From Microlunatus endophyticus (lineage in GTDB: Bacteria > Actinomycetota > Actinomycetes > Propionibacteriales > Propionibacteriaceae), in the NCBI RefSeq assembly GCF_014646195.1, contig NZ_BMMZ01000005.1:186001-250000 (forward strand): a stretch of 64,000 nucleotides of DNA. The letters run 5' to 3'. The position numbers and the translations under genes are program-made. The notes below the pieces were generated by a model that was given only the letters and a program-made list of their open reading frames with translations, was not told the origin of the DNA and ran no database searches. Shown here one piece after another: positions 13,384 to 22,859 of this stretch. Position 1 is the first letter of the stretch, and each line of letters opens with the position of its first letter.

Positions 13384-13501
13384 CCGCCGAGGGGTCACAA
13401 AATCCCTCATCCGCGCGGCGTGTCGTGCACTGTCGTGCATCGTCGGAACCGAAGGCCGGCGACACACCGCAGATATCAAGGATTTTGTGACCCCTCGGCG
13501 G
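13384..13501. repeat. 118-bp foldback element with 22-bp perfect terminal inverted repeats
   Basis: The first 22 bases (13384-13405, CCGCCGAGGGGTCACAAAAT then CC) are exactly complementary to 13480-13501. Inside, GCGGCGTGTCG (13415-13425) pairs with CGACACACCGC (13460-13470) with one mismatch, and the two stems are separated by 9 bases on each side. The loop holds TGTCGTGCAC and TGTCGTGCAT in tandem (13421-13440). It fills the space between the convergent permease and hspR genes, so it could be a bidirectional terminator, a small mobile (MITE-like) element or a structured RNA. Confidence 0.8.
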
Positions 13502-13507
13502 AAGGGG

Positions 13508-13969
13508 TCAGGCGCGGCCGCCGGGCAGGGCCCGTTGCGGACCACGCGGAGCCGGGCGGGTCTGCCCGAGATGTACGCGTCCGGCCGGGTCGGCGGTGAA
13601 GAACCGGGCGCCCGGTGGGGCGGCCCGACTGGCGCTCAACAATTCGGTCAGGTTCCTGACCTGGGAGCGGAGCTCGGTGATCTCGTCCTCCATCGCCAGG
13701 ATCCGGCGGATCCCTTCGAGGTTGACACCCTCGTCCTGGCTGAGCCGCTGGATCAACCGCAGCCGGGCCACGTCCCGGGCGGAATAGCGCCGCCCGCGGC
13801 CGCGGGTGCGGCGGGGCGACACCAGTCCCATCCGGTCGTAGGTCCGCAGGGTCTGCGGATGCATGCCGGCGAGCTGCGCCGCGACCGAGATCACGAACAG
13901 CGGCGCATCCGAGTCGATCGGCTGAGGCAGCGCGGAACCGATGTATCCCACTCCGATCTGGGCCGACAT
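13508..13969 (-). CDS. hspR: MerR-family heat-shock repressor HspR
   Basis: A 153-residue protein with a MerR-type winged helix: FVISVAAQLAGMHPQTLRTY, then DRMGLVSPRRTRGRGRRYS and ARLRLIQRLSQDEGVNLEGI. HspR represses the dnaK operon by binding HAIR inverted repeats, with DnaK as co-repressor. Its ATG overlaps the dnaJ stop as ATGA, so it is translationally coupled as the last gene of dnaK-grpE-dnaJ-hspR. Three HAIR sites stand upstream of dnaK. Confidence 0.96.
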   Translation of the reverse strand: MSAQIGVGYIGSALPQPIDSDAPLFVISVAAQLAGMHPQTLRTYDRMGLVSPRRTRGRGRRYSARDVARLRLIQRLSQDEGVNLEGIRRILAMEDEITELRSQVRNLTELLSASRAAPPGARFFTADPAGRVHLGQTRPAPRGPQRALPGGRA

Positions 13970-15216
13970 CAGCGCGCCGCACTCCCGCTGGCGGCATGGC
14001 CCCCACCAGCACCATGAGACGCAGCACCATAAGACGCAGCACCGGGGGACCCGGCACTGCGTGCCTTGGCGAACAGCGCCTTCCGAGGATCAGCCATCCC
14101 GGCCGCGGCGGCGAAACTGTCCAGCGCCTCACGAGCCTGATCGCTGAGCTGTTCGGGGACCACCACCTCCACGGTGACCAGCAGATCACCCCGGCTGCCG
14201 TCCCGCCGGGCGACACCCTTGCCCCGGACCCGCAGAGTGCGACCGTTGGGCGTACCGGGAGCGATCTTGATCCGGACGGCCGGACCGTCCAGGGTCGGCA
14301 CCTCGATCTCAGCGCCCAGCGCGGCTTCGCTGAAGGTCACCGGCACAGTCAGGGTGAGGTTGTCGGCCTTGCGCCCGAAGACCGGGTGCGGGCTGACGTG
14401 CACCACGACGTACAGATCGCCTGGAGCGCCGCCGTTCTCGCCGGCACCACCCTTGCCCTTCAGCCGGATCCGCTGGCCGTCGGTGACGCCGGCCGGGATC
14501 CGTACCTGCATGGACCGGGTGGACCGGCCGCGACCGGAGCCGTTGCAGACCGGGCACGGGTCGTCGACGATCATGCCGCGACCACGGCAGTCGACACACG
14601 GCTCGGTGACGGCGAAGACGCCACCCGAGGTCGAGGTCTGCATGCCGCTGCCCTGACAGGTCGGGCAGACCCGCGGCACCGTACCGGCCTTGGCGCCCGT
14701 GCCGTGACAGGCCGAACACGCAGCGTCGGAGATCATCTGGATCGGCACCGTGACGCCGATGACGGAGTCGACGAAGTCGATCGTCACCTCGCCCTCGATG
14801 TCGCTGCCCCGGCGTGGTCCACGCGTGGACGATGTCGTACGCGTGCGGCCGCCGGAGTTGAACAGCCCGCCGAAGATGTCGGAGAAGCTGTCGCCACCGC
14901 CGGAGGCATTGCGGAACAGGTCGTCCATCGAGGACGCGCCGGCCGTGTTGCCGCCCCGCGGGAAGCGGAATCCGCCGCCACCGAACATCTTGCGGGCGTC
15001 GTCGTATTCCTTGCGCTTCTCGGCATCGGACAGCACGTCGTTGGCCTCGGAGACCTCCTTGAAGCGACGCTCCGCCTCGGCATTGCCCGGGTTGGCATCC
15101 GGGTGGTTCTCCCGGGCCAGCTTCCGGTAGGCCTTCTTGATCTCCTCGGGCTTGGCGTTGGAGGAGACGCCGAGAATCTTGTAGTAGTCCTTCTCCAACC
15201 AGTCCTTCGTACTCAT
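13969..15216 (-). CDS. dnaJ: Chaperone DnaJ (Hsp40)
   Basis: A 415-residue type I DnaJ. The J domain at residues 9-75 has KDYYKILGV and the HPD tripeptide; a G/F-rich linker follows; then four zinc-binding repeats [24 protein letters not shown] and CPVCNGSG; then the substrate-binding C-terminal domains. It delivers unfolded clients to DnaK and stimulates its ATPase. The last 30 residues are a Gly/Ala/Ser-rich tail. The start is preceded by AAGGAGGTGATG. It lies 48 bases after grpE. Confidence 0.97.
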   Translation of the reverse strand: MSTKDWLEKDYYKILGVSSNAKPEEIKKAYRKLARENHPDANPGNAEAERRFKEVSEANDVLSDAEKRKEYDDARKMFGGGGFRFPRGGNTAGASSMDDLFRNASGGGDSFSDIFGGLFNSGGRTRTTSSTRGPRRGSDIEGEVTIDFVDSVIGVTVPIQMISDAACSACHGTGAKAGTVPRVCPTCQGSGMQTSTSGGVFAVTEPCVDCRGRGMIVDDPCPVCNGSGRGRSTRSMQVRIPAGVTDGQRIRLKGKGGAGENGGAPGDLYVVVHVSPHPVFGRKADNLTLTVPVTFSEAALGAEIEVPTLDGPAVRIKIAPGTPNGRTLRVRGKGVARRDGSRGDLLVTVEVVVPEQLSDQAREALDSFAAAAGMADPRKALFAKARSAGSPGAASYGAASHGAGGGHAASGSAAR

Positions 15217-15264
15217 CGCGACATCACCTCCTTGCTCACCTGTTGGTCCACTTGCTCGAAATGA

Positions 15265-15972
15265 TCACACCTGGTCTGCGGAATCGCCTGCATCCGGAGT
15301 TTCCTCAGACCCGGTGTCGCCGGGTCCCGCATCGACGGGTGCACCCTCCTCGGGCTCGGCGACCGCGACCCTGGCCGGGCGAATGACCCGGTCCTTGATC
15401 TTGTAGCCGGGCTGCAGGATCGTCACCGCGGTCGGACCGGTGATCCCTGACGCCTGCGCGTGCATCAGCGCCTCGTGGATCCGTGGGTCGAACGGGTCGC
15501 CGGGCTCGCCGAAAGACTCCAACCCGTGCCGGGCGGCGAGCTTCTCGATCTCATCGGCGACTCCCTTGAAGCCGCCGGTGAGCTCTTCATGATCACGAGC
15601 CGCCTTGATGCTGTCCAGCACCCCCAGCAGATCCCGGAGCACGGCCTCGACACCACCCGCGCGGGCAAGATCACGATCGCGATCCACCCGGCGCTTGTAG
15701 TTGACGTATTCGGCCTGGACACGCTGCAGGTCCGAGGTGCGGTCGGCGACCTCGCCCTTCAGCTTCTCGATCTCGGCAGCCAGCTCGTCCGAGCCGGACC
15801 CGGCCGCCCCAGCGTCCTGCTGCCCAGTGGGCTGGGCAGCAGTCGCCGGTTCCGAACCGGTGGCCTCGGGATCGCGGACCTGGTAGGTCTTCGGATCGAT
15901 CCGACGCCGGTCCCGTACGATCGGGCGACCGTCCTCGCCCTGGTTCTCGCCTTCGCGTGGCCCCTGGGTCAC
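15265..15972 (-). CDS. grpE: Nucleotide exchange factor GrpE
   Basis: A 235-residue GrpE: long coiled-coil N-terminal half ([20 protein letters not shown] then [14 protein letters not shown]), then the beta domain with [15 protein letters not shown] and [20 protein letters not shown]. It releases ADP from DnaK. Its ATG overlaps the dnaK stop by four bases. A disordered acidic tail ([18 protein letters not shown]) extends the C-terminus. Confidence 0.96.
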   Translation of the reverse strand: MTQGPREGENQGEDGRPIVRDRRRIDPKTYQVRDPEATGSEPATAAQPTGQQDAGAAGSGSDELAAEIEKLKGEVADRTSDLQRVQAEYVNYKRRVDRDRDLARAGGVEAVLRDLLGVLDSIKAARDHEELTGGFKGVADEIEKLAARHGLESFGEPGDPFDPRIHEALMHAQASGITGPTAVTILQPGYKIKDRVIRPARVAVAEPEEGAPVDAGPGDTGSEETPDAGDSADQV

Positions 15973-17852
15973 TTGGCCTCACCCGTGCCGGAGTCCTGGG
16001 GCTTGTCCTCGTCGACGATCTCGGCGTCGACCACGTCGTCGTCGGAGCCCGCGGCACCCGCAGCACCGGCGTCGGTCGGCTGACCGTCGGCGGCCGCACC
16101 GGCCTGGGACTGCTGGGCGGCGGCGTACATCGCCTGGCCGAGCGCGGCGCTGCTGGTGTTCAGCTTCTCGACCGCGGCCTTGACCTTGTCGTTGTCGTCG
16201 CCCTCGAGTGCGGACTTGACCTCGGCAATGGCTTCCTCGACCGGCTTCTTGGTCTCGTCGGTGATCTTGTCGCCGTTCTCGGAGATCAACTTCTCGGTCC
16301 GGAAGACCAGGTTGTCGGCCTCGTTGCGGAGCTCGACACCCTCACGCCGCTTCTTGTCCTCCTCGGCGTGCGCCTCTGCCTCCTTGACCATCCGGTCGAT
16401 GTCGTCCTTGCCCAGCGCGGAGCCGCCGGTCACCTGGATCGACTGCTCCTTGCCTGTGGCCAGGTCCTTGGCGTGCACATTGACGATGCCGTTGGCGTCG
16501 ATATCGAAGGCGACCTCGATCTGCGGGACACCGCGCGGTGCCGGCGGCAGGCCGGTCAGCTCGAAGTTGCCGAGCGACTTGTTGTCCCGGGCGAAGTCAC
16601 GCTCGCCCTGGTAGACCTGGATCATCACCGAGGGCTGGTTGTCGTCAGCGGTGGTGAAGACCTCGGAACGCTTGGTCGGGATGGTGGTGTTGCGCTCGAT
16701 GATCTTGGTCATCACGCCGCCCTTGGTCTCGATACCGAGGCTCAGCGGGGTGACGTCGAGAAGCAGCACGTCCTTGACCTCGCCCTTCAGCACACCGGCC
16801 TGCAGGCTGGCGCCCAGAGCGACGACCTCATCGGGATTGACGCCCTTGTTGGGCTCCTTGCCCCCGGTCAACTCCTTGACAAGGTCGACGACGGCCGGCA
16901 TCCGGGTCGAACCGCCGACCAGGATCACATGATCGATCTGGCTGACACCGATCTTAGCGTCCTCGATCACCGCGTGGAACGGGGTCCGGGTGCGATCGAG
17001 AAGATCGCTGGTCATCCGCTGGAACTCCGAGCGGGTCAGCCGCTCCTCCAGGTGCAGCGGGCCGGACTCGCCCAGGGTGATGTAGGGCAGGTTGATCTGG
17101 GTCTCGCTGGCCGAGGACAATTCGATCTTTGCCTTCTCGGCGGCCTCCTGCAGACGCTGCCGAGCGATCTTGTCCTTGCTCAGATCGACGCCGTTCTTGT
17201 TCTTGAACTGGGTCACCAGCCAGTCGACGACCCGGGAATCCCAGTCGTCGCCGCCGAGCCGGTTGTCGCCCTTGGTCGCCTTGACCTCGAAGACGCCGTC
17301 ACCGATCTCCAGCAGGGAGACGTCGAAGGTGCCGCCGCCGAGGTCGAAGACCAGGATGGTCTGCTCGGTGTCAGCCTTGTCCAAGCCGTAGGCCAGGGCG
17401 GCCGCGGTCGGCTCGTTGATGATCCGATCGACGGTCAGGCCGGCGATCTCACCGGCCTCCTTGGTGGCCTGGCGCTCGGCGTCGGAGAAGTACGCCGGGA
17501 CCGTGATCACCGCGTTGGTGACGGTCTCGCCGAGATAGGCCTCCGCGTCGCGCTTCAGCTTCTGCAGCACGAACGCGCTGATCTGCTGCGGGCGGTAGTC
17601 CTTGTCGTCGATCTTGACGGTCCAGTCGGTGCCCATATGACGCTTGACGGAGCGGATCGTCCGCTCGACGTTCGTCACGGCCTGGCGCTTGGCGACCTCA
17701 CCCACCAACACCTCGCCGCCTTTAGCGAATGCGACCACCGACGGAGTCGTACGCGACCCCTCAGCGTTGGGAATGACGGTGGGTTCTCCACCCTCGAGTA
17801 CGGCGACGACCGAGTTGGTCGTGCCCAGGTCGATGCCGACTGCACGAGCCAT
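15969..17852 (-). CDS. dnaK: Molecular chaperone DnaK (Hsp70)
   Basis: The 627-residue Hsp70 begins [18 protein letters not shown]. The ATPase domain includes [15 protein letters not shown] and [16 protein letters not shown]; the substrate-binding domain starts near residue 365 ([17 protein letters not shown]); the tail ends [14 protein letters not shown]. It is the first gene of the operon. The actinobacterial HspR-HAIR circuit makes DnaK itself the co-repressor of this operon. The long plus-strand open frame opposite this gene is a codon-bias shadow. Confidence 0.98.
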   Translation of the reverse strand: MARAVGIDLGTTNSVVAVLEGGEPTVIPNAEGSRTTPSVVAFAKGGEVLVGEVAKRQAVTNVERTIRSVKRHMGTDWTVKIDDKDYRPQQISAFVLQKLKRDAEAYLGETVTNAVITVPAYFSDAERQATKEAGEIAGLTVDRIINEPTAAALAYGLDKADTEQTILVFDLGGGTFDVSLLEIGDGVFEVKATKGDNRLGGDDWDSRVVDWLVTQFKNKNGVDLSKDKIARQRLQEAAEKAKIELSSASETQINLPYITLGESGPLHLEERLTRSEFQRMTSDLLDRTRTPFHAVIEDAKIGVSQIDHVILVGGSTRMPAVVDLVKELTGGKEPNKGVNPDEVVALGASLQAGVLKGEVKDVLLLDVTPLSLGIETKGGVMTKIIERNTTIPTKRSEVFTTADDNQPSVMIQVYQGERDFARDNKSLGNFELTGLPPAPRGVPQIEVAFDIDANGIVNVHAKDLATGKEQSIQVTGGSALGKDDIDRMVKEAEAHAEEDKKRREGVELRNEADNLVFRTEKLISENGDKITDETKKPVEEAIAEVKSALEGDDNDKVKAAVEKLNTSSAALGQAMYAAAQQSQAGAAADGQPTDAGAAGAAGSDDDVVDAEIVDEDKPQDSGTGEAK

Positions 17853-17950
17853 GTGTGTTCTTCCTCCGGTGCTGTATGCGTTCTTGTTGACTGCGTTACT
17901 TGGTTGACGAGATGTTGACTGGGATGTTGCACCTAGTACAACGTCTCGGC

Positions 17951-17971
17951 CTTGAGTCTATTCCGCTCAAC
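17951..17971. promoter_or_regulatory. HAIR element 1 (HspR operator) upstream of dnaK
   Basis: CTTGAGT-N7-GCTCAAC matches the HAIR consensus CTTGAGT-N7-ACTCAAG in 12 of 14 positions. It lies about 100 bases upstream of the dnaK start in the expected promoter zone. Confidence 0.85.
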
Positions 17972-17977
17972 TTTGAC

Positions 17978-17998
17978 CTTGAGCGGGACTGACTCAAC
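17978..17998. promoter_or_regulatory. HAIR element 2 (HspR operator) upstream of dnaK
   Basis: CTTGAGC-N7-ACTCAAC matches the HAIR consensus at 12 of 14 positions and begins 27 bases from the start of element 1. Confidence 0.85.
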
Positions 17999-18030
17999 TA
18001 TGCCGGATGTGGGGGCCAAGTTCAATCCGG

Positions 18031-18051
18031 GTTGAGCCGGACCGACTCAAG
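18031..18051. promoter_or_regulatory. HAIR element 3 (HspR operator), between dnaK and a divergent secreted-protein gene
   Basis: GTTGAGC-N7-ACTCAAG matches the HAIR consensus at 12 of 14 positions. It is about 180 bases from dnaK and about 108 bases upstream of the plus-strand gene at 18159, so it could also act on that divergent gene. The rest of the 306-base gap 17853-18158 holds no open frame that I trust. Confidence 0.8.
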
Positions 18052-18158
18052 GCGACGGAAATTCCGGACGGATCCGTGGCCGGCCCAGGGTTCCACCCCG
18101 GCGACCCCGGGCCTGGGTAGCATTCCCGGCCTAAGTCGAACTCGACGAGGGGAAAGAC

Positions 18159-18701
18159 ATGCCCAGCAACCCCCGTGCAACGCAGGTCACTGCCGCGCTC
18201 GCCACTGCTGTCGCCGGTCTGGTCACCGGTTTGGCGGTCATGCCACCGGCGACCGCCGCTCCACTGCCGCCCGCGGAGGGCGGATTCACCGGGACCTCGT
18301 CGTGGCAATGCACCCAGGTCGATGGCGTACAGGCCTGCGCGCGGGTCGAGTACGATCCCAAGACTCACCGGGTGCGGGCCCAATCCTGGGCGACCGACCA
18401 GCGGGGCGGCGCCAACTGGACCGTGAACGCCGGCAAGACCCGGATCGTGGTCGGCGACCGGACCAATGTCACTCCGCGGCGGACCACCGGCCCGAATGCC
18501 CCGGGCTTCCGGATCAAGCACCCGAAGGTGGCGGGAAGGGTCGACAACCCGGATACGGCCGCGCGACGTGACGATGACTACAGCCGGTGGGTCGGCGCCG
18601 TCGCCGGCTACTACCGGACCACGACAGTCGTTCAGGCCAGGGCCGGCAAGCGGAGGATCCAGATTCCGGTGACCAGCGGTCCCTGGACACGGTTCCAGTG
18701 A
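18159..18701 (+). CDS. Secreted protein of unknown function
   Basis: A 180-residue protein with a typical signal peptide: charged start MPSNPRATQ, hydrophobic core AALATAVAGLVTGLAVM and a cleavage-like site ATAAP near residue 33. GAGGGGAAAG precedes ATG 18159. The mature part has two cysteines in WQCTQVDGVQACARVEY that could form a disulfide, and no family that I recognise. It is divergent from dnaK across three HAIR sites, so heat-stress control is possible though not shown. Confidence 0.75.
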   Translation: MPSNPRATQVTAALATAVAGLVTGLAVMPPATAAPLPPAEGGFTGTSSWQCTQVDGVQACARVEYDPKTHRVRAQSWATDQRGGANWTVNAGKTRIVVGDRTNVTPRRTTGPNAPGFRIKHPKVAGRVDNPDTAARRDDDYSRWVGAVAGYYRTTTVVQARAGKRRIQIPVTSGPWTRFQ

Positions 18702-18730
18702 TGGTTGCACCGTTCCACTGATGTCTGCAC
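18691..18730. repeat. Imperfect 20-bp tandem duplication
   Basis: 18691-18710 (GGTTCCAGTGATGGTTGCAC) and 18711-18730 (CGTTCCACTGATGTCTGCAC) agree at 16 of 20 positions. The stop codon of the secreted-protein gene lies in the first copy. It may be a local duplication or a remnant end of a lost element. Confidence 0.5.
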
Positions 18731-18756
18731 GGTCCCGTTGAACTGAACGCCACCGG

Positions 18757-21219
18757 TCAGGATCGGCTCGCCGGATCGCTGGTCGGCTGCTCCAGGGCCC
18801 TGGCGGCCTGCACCAGGAGTCGAGCGGCGTCCTCGGCGAAGGCCCGCTGACCGAGCTCGTCGGCAAGTTCTCGGGCCGCTTCCAGTCGTTGCTGGGCTTC
18901 GTCTGGGCGCCCGGCGGCCAACAGCGTCGTTCCCGAGTCGACCAGGACCTGGAGTTCGGCCATCTTCAGCCCGCGATTGCGGGCAAGATCAAGAGCCTGT
19001 GCCTGGACGGCCGTCGCCCCCAGGTAATCCGCCAGTGCCGTGCGAGCCGCGCCGATGGTCGCCAGCACATAGATCTCACCCTCGACGTAGCCGACCGACC
19101 GGGCCAGCTCCAGCAGGGACATCGAGTTGGCGATCGCCTCGGCGTTGCTGCCCAGTTCCTGCAGCAGATCCGCCAGGTGGATTCCCATCTGGACCTGGCG
19201 GACCGGGTCTCCGAGTTCGGCGGCAAGCTCGTTGGCCCGGCGATAGTGCACGCTCGCCTGCTGAAGATTGCCGAGGTCCTCCTGGATCCGGCCCAATCCG
19301 TCGATCGGCCGGAGCTGCCGCCCGGGATCGCCCGCCTTCTCGGCCAGCTCCAGAGATTGCTCGTACCAGCGGGTCGCCTCACTGGTTCGACCCGTCCAGT
19401 ACGCGATGATGCCGAGGTTGTTCAGCGCCGCGCTCTGCTGCCCGGCATCGCCGAGCTGCTGGTAGAGGCCGAGCGCTTCGCGAGCCAGGCGCTCGGCGTC
19501 TGCGTATCGGCTGTCGCCGATCGCCATGATGGCGATCGCGGTCAGGACATCGGCACGGGTCAGGTCGCTCGTCTGCTCGACAACCCGGTGCAGCAGCTGA
19601 TCGGCGATCGGGGTCCGGCCGCTGACGTACAGATACCAGTACGTCGCCATCGCGATTTCGGCCGCCAACTCGGACCAGCCCTGCTCTACCGCCAGCCAGG
19701 CAGCAGCCAGCAGATTCGAGGCCTCGGTCTCGAACCAGGCCGTGGCGGAAACCGCATCGGCAGGTTCCGGAGTCGCAGCGCCGGTCGATTCGCCGGATCG
19801 CAGCCACGCCCTGGCTTCGGGTGCGTGCATCCGAGCCGCCCGAACGGCGGCGTGCGCGTACATCCCGAAGAGCCGTCGCTGGGCATCCCTGCGGCGCGAC
19901 GCCGGATCCTCCTCGCGGACCCTGCCGGCAACGTAGGTACGCACCAGATCATGGAGCCGGTAGCGCTCCGGCCGCGGCGACAACAACAGACTGTGGGCGA
20001 CCAGACCATCCAGACCTGCGATCGCGGTCGCCGGCTCGGTGTCGGCGAGCGCGGCCGCGGCATAGGCATCGAACTCGCGTCCCGGGTGCAACGCCAGCAG
20101 CCTGAGCAGCCGCCGCCGGTCGCTGTCGAGTGCTTGGTAGGAGAGTCCCAGGGCAGCATCGACGGCGTCATCCAGACGGCTGCTCTCGGTCGCCTCCCGG
20201 AGTCGTTCGATGTGATCGGCCAACGTCCACCCGCCGTCGGAGGCGATCCGGGAGCCCAGCAGGTCGATCGCCAGCGGCAGGTGCCCGGCCAGTTCGACCA
20301 ACTGCTGTGCAGCCTTCGGGTCGGCTGAGACCCGTTCCGAGCCGCCGCGTTCGCCCAGCAACTCGACGGCATCGCCGGCATCCATCGGGGCGAGGTCCAG
20401 CGTGGTCGCTCCGGGAAGATCGAACCTGTTCCGGCTGGTGATCAACACCAGCCCGGTCGCCGATTCCGGCAGCAGCGGCAGCAGCTGATCTGCGTCCGCG
20501 GCGTTGTCCAGCAGCAAGACCAGCGGTTGATCCCGAACCAGCCGGCGGAAGGATCGGGTACGACCGCCCAGGTCAAGCCCGGCGATCTGACTGCCGGCAA
20601 GGCCGAAGGCTCGCAGCAGTCCGTCGAGCACGGCCACCGGATCGACAGGCGGCAGCGCCGGGTCGTAGCCGCGAAGATCGACGGCGAATGCCCGCGCATG
20701 GACGCGCATGGCGACGCCCCGCCCGAGTCGCGTCGCCAGGCTCGTCTTTCCGACCCCGCCCATGCCCCGGATGCCGAGCACGGTCGGGCGCCTCCCCCAG
20801 GATTCCCGGATCGCTGACCGGAGTCCTTCCAGCTCACGGCTCCTGCCGACGAACCGAGGCAGGTCCGTCGGCAGGTCGGTGACCGCGATCAGGCCGGCCG
20901 GGGTCTGCGAGCCGGAGGCGACGCGGCACGCCTGCCGCCATCGTCCCGCCGCCTCGCGGTCTCCCAGCAGGACCCCGGCAATGTCGACCACCAACTCCTG
21001 GTCGACGCGACGTCGGCCGGGCTGCAAACACCGGTGCACGGAGTCGAACGAGGGCCGCTCCGGCACCGTGCGTTCCTGCCGGGAGCGCAGCACCCGGCGA
21101 TGCAGCTCGCGATAGGAGACGCCGGCCCACAGCCGGAGTTCCTGTAACCGGGCGGCCAGGTCGTCCATGGATACGACGTCGCCAGGATCCGGAGCCTCAC
21201 CCCGCAGCGCATCCGTCAC
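18757..21219 (-). CDS. NB-ARC/TPR STAND ATPase (AfsR-like regulator without a SARP domain)
   Basis: From GTG 21219 the protein has 820 residues. The N-terminus (MDDLAARLQELRLWAGVSYR) resembles the small helical or helix-turn-helix module seen before NB-ARC domains in actinobacterial regulators. The NB-ARC part has P-loop GMGGVGKTSLA with Lys158, Walker B PLVLLLDNAAD and sensor LVLITSRNR. The C-terminal 350 residues are tetratricopeptide repeats (ALNNLGIIAYWTGRTSEATR, LGRIQEDLGNLQQASVHYR). Such STAND proteins are signal-dependent ATP switches. The start is uncertain: ATG 21168 is also reasonable, and longer frames up to 21528 would overlap the divergent phospholipase gene. Confidence 0.85.
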   Translation of the reverse strand: MTDALRGEAPDPGDVVSMDDLAARLQELRLWAGVSYRELHRRVLRSRQERTVPERPSFDSVHRCLQPGRRRVDQELVVDIAGVLLGDREAAGRWRQACRVASGSQTPAGLIAVTDLPTDLPRFVGRSRELEGLRSAIRESWGRRPTVLGIRGMGGVGKTSLATRLGRGVAMRVHARAFAVDLRGYDPALPPVDPVAVLDGLLRAFGLAGSQIAGLDLGGRTRSFRRLVRDQPLVLLLDNAADADQLLPLLPESATGLVLITSRNRFDLPGATTLDLAPMDAGDAVELLGERGGSERVSADPKAAQQLVELAGHLPLAIDLLGSRIASDGGWTLADHIERLREATESSRLDDAVDAALGLSYQALDSDRRRLLRLLALHPGREFDAYAAAALADTEPATAIAGLDGLVAHSLLLSPRPERYRLHDLVRTYVAGRVREEDPASRRRDAQRRLFGMYAHAAVRAARMHAPEARAWLRSGESTGAATPEPADAVSATAWFETEASNLLAAAWLAVEQGWSELAAEIAMATYWYLYVSGRTPIADQLLHRVVEQTSDLTRADVLTAIAIMAIGDSRYADAERLAREALGLYQQLGDAGQQSAALNNLGIIAYWTGRTSEATRWYEQSLELAEKAGDPGRQLRPIDGLGRIQEDLGNLQQASVHYRRANELAAELGDPVRQVQMGIHLADLLQELGSNAEAIANSMSLLELARSVGYVEGEIYVLATIGAARTALADYLGATAVQAQALDLARNRGLKMAELQVLVDSGTTLLAAGRPDEAQQRLEAARELADELGQRAFAEDAARLLVQAARALEQPTSDPASRS

Positions 21220-21310
21220 GTTGACCGACTTTTGACCGGATTCCTTCGCCGGGTCAACACCGGTGGCCAGAGTTGCCGCACCTGAAGAACTGACCGGAAA
21301 GGAATCGATC

Positions 21311-21988
21311 ATGCTCGCATCGATGCGCGACCAAGCCGTAGGAGCCAAGCTCGCCCGAGCCAGACCGACCAGCACCGGAAACATGCGCGCCAGAAACGCG
21401 GGCGCCAGAAACATGGGGGGACACCTGATACCTGGCCGCGTCCGGCTCCAGGTCGTCGCTGTCATCGCTGCGCTGGCTGCGATCCTGATGGTGGTGGCGC
21501 CGAGCCAGGCATTCGCCAGCGGCGACAAGGGCGACGATACCGGCGGTCGCCTCAGCCGGCTCGAGACCCGGGCCCACTACGTGGAATTCGTCTTCAAGCT
21601 CAGCCGGTTCGACAACATCCACTGGGCCGACCACATGGCCGACCTCGGCTTCAGACGCTACAAGAAGCCGATCGACAAGAGGCTGGACTGGAGCACTGAC
21701 GGGTGCTCGGTGCCTGTCTCCCACGCGCTCAAGGAGTACGCGGACAAGACCTTCTACAACGCCTGTGTCCGCCACGACTTCGGGTATCGCAACTACGGCA
21801 GCGACAACAAGCACGGGCCGCATCTTGACCCGACCGAGCACCGGCGGAAGGAGATCGACGACCGGTTCCTCTTCGAGATGCGCGCCATCTGCTCACACAA
21901 GCACGGCGCCAGTGGAACGATCTGCCGCAAGAAGGCGGCGTTGATGTACCTGGGCGCCCGGAAGGGGGCCAAGTCCCACTTCTTCTGA
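21311..21988 (+). CDS. Secreted prokaryotic phospholipase A2
   Basis: From ATG 21311 (AAAGGAA seven bases upstream) the protein has 225 residues. A long positively charged leader precedes a hydrophobic core (VVAVIAALAAILMVVAP) and an AFA-S cleavage-like site near residue 69. The mature part has the bacterial PLA2 signature CVRHDFGYRNYG with the catalytic His155-Asp156 dyad and paired cysteines (DGCSV, NACVR, AICSHKH, TICRKK). It would cleave the sn-2 ester of phospholipids outside the cell, probably with calcium. Only 91 bases separate it from the divergent STAND gene, its plausible regulator. Confidence 0.9.
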   Translation: MLASMRDQAVGAKLARARPTSTGNMRARNAGARNMGGHLIPGRVRLQVVAVIAALAAILMVVAPSQAFASGDKGDDTGGRLSRLETRAHYVEFVFKLSRFDNIHWADHMADLGFRRYKKPIDKRLDWSTDGCSVPVSHALKEYADKTFYNACVRHDFGYRNYGSDNKHGPHLDPTEHRRKEIDDRFLFEMRAICSHKHGASGTICRKKAALMYLGARKGAKSHFF

Positions 21989-22058
21989 TCTCCAGAGACT
22001 GCCGGTGTCAACGGCGTGTAGCCCCGATATCCGGCTGGTGGTGTCTTAAGTTGAGATC

Positions 22059-22772
22059 ATGGCCGGTTTCCTGACAGTCGTACGCAGCCTCGCCCTGTTG
22101 CTGGCGCGCATCGGCCTGGGTGGGATCTTGATCCTGCACGGCTGGCGCCGCTGGCACCAGCAGGGCATCGACAGCCAGATCAACTACCTGCACACCTTCG
22201 CCACCCCGTTCGCCACCTACGCCGCCTGGGGTGGCACGGCCGTCGAGTTGATCGGCGGACTCTTCCTGATCGTCGGCGCCCTGGTTCCGCTGGCCGCTGC
22301 GGTGGTGGTCGCCGAGCAGGTGCTGATCGTCGCGTACACCTCCTGGTACAAGGGTTGGAGCCTGACCCATGTCTCGGGCACCCAGACGACCTGGGCCGGT
22401 GGCTGGGAGTACAACGTCGTGATCGGTCTGCTGGCCCTGCTGTTCGTCGTCTACGGCAGCGGTGCGATCGGGATCGATCGGCTGTTCCGCCGCAAGCGGA
22501 AGGACACCGACGAGGCCGACGCCGATTCGACCGGATCGGGTTCGGTCGGATCGAGCACGACCACGCCGCAGCAACCCGGCCAGCAGCAACCGGGCCAGCG
22601 GCAGCGCCTGGAGCGCCGGATGGAGCCGGCCGAGCGCAGCTCGTCCGCCGGCACCGCGACCACGGGAGGCAGCCCGGCGTCCTCGAGCAGCCCGACGCCG
22701 TCCAGCGGATCCACCCCGAGTGCGTCGGGCAGCAATGCTGCCACCGACACCCTGATCCGCCCGCGGGACTGA
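22059..22772 (+). CDS. DoxX-like membrane protein with disordered C-terminal tail
   Basis: A 237-residue protein. The first 140 residues form four membrane segments of DoxX type (SLALLLARIGLGGILILHG, GTAVELIGGLFLIVGALVPL, VVVAEQVLIVAYTSW, VVIGLLALLFVVYGSGA). The rest is a hydrophilic Ser/Thr/Pro/Gln-rich tail with PGQQQPGQRQ. DoxX proteins are associated with redox processes, but the actinobacterial role is open. The response regulator that follows is 87 bases away. Confidence 0.8.
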   Translation: MAGFLTVVRSLALLLARIGLGGILILHGWRRWHQQGIDSQINYLHTFATPFATYAAWGGTAVELIGGLFLIVGALVPLAAAVVVAEQVLIVAYTSWYKGWSLTHVSGTQTTWAGGWEYNVVIGLLALLFVVYGSGAIGIDRLFRRKRKDTDEADADSTGSGSVGSSTTTPQQPGQQQPGQRQRLERRMEPAERSSSAGTATTGGSPASSSSPTPSSGSTPSASGSNAATDTLIRPRD

Positions 22773-22859
22773 CGGCCCGACGGTCTTGCAGGGTCGGGTC
22801 ACAGGAAACTCATAGCCAACACCTAGTGCGATCGCAGCTGTGGCTGGGATCGTTGATGC

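Noticed and set aside
15957-17918. A 653-residue plus-strand open frame opposite dnaK
   Set aside because: Its residues are Leu/Val/Asp/Gly-rich shadow translation of dnaK; dnaK itself is unmistakable.
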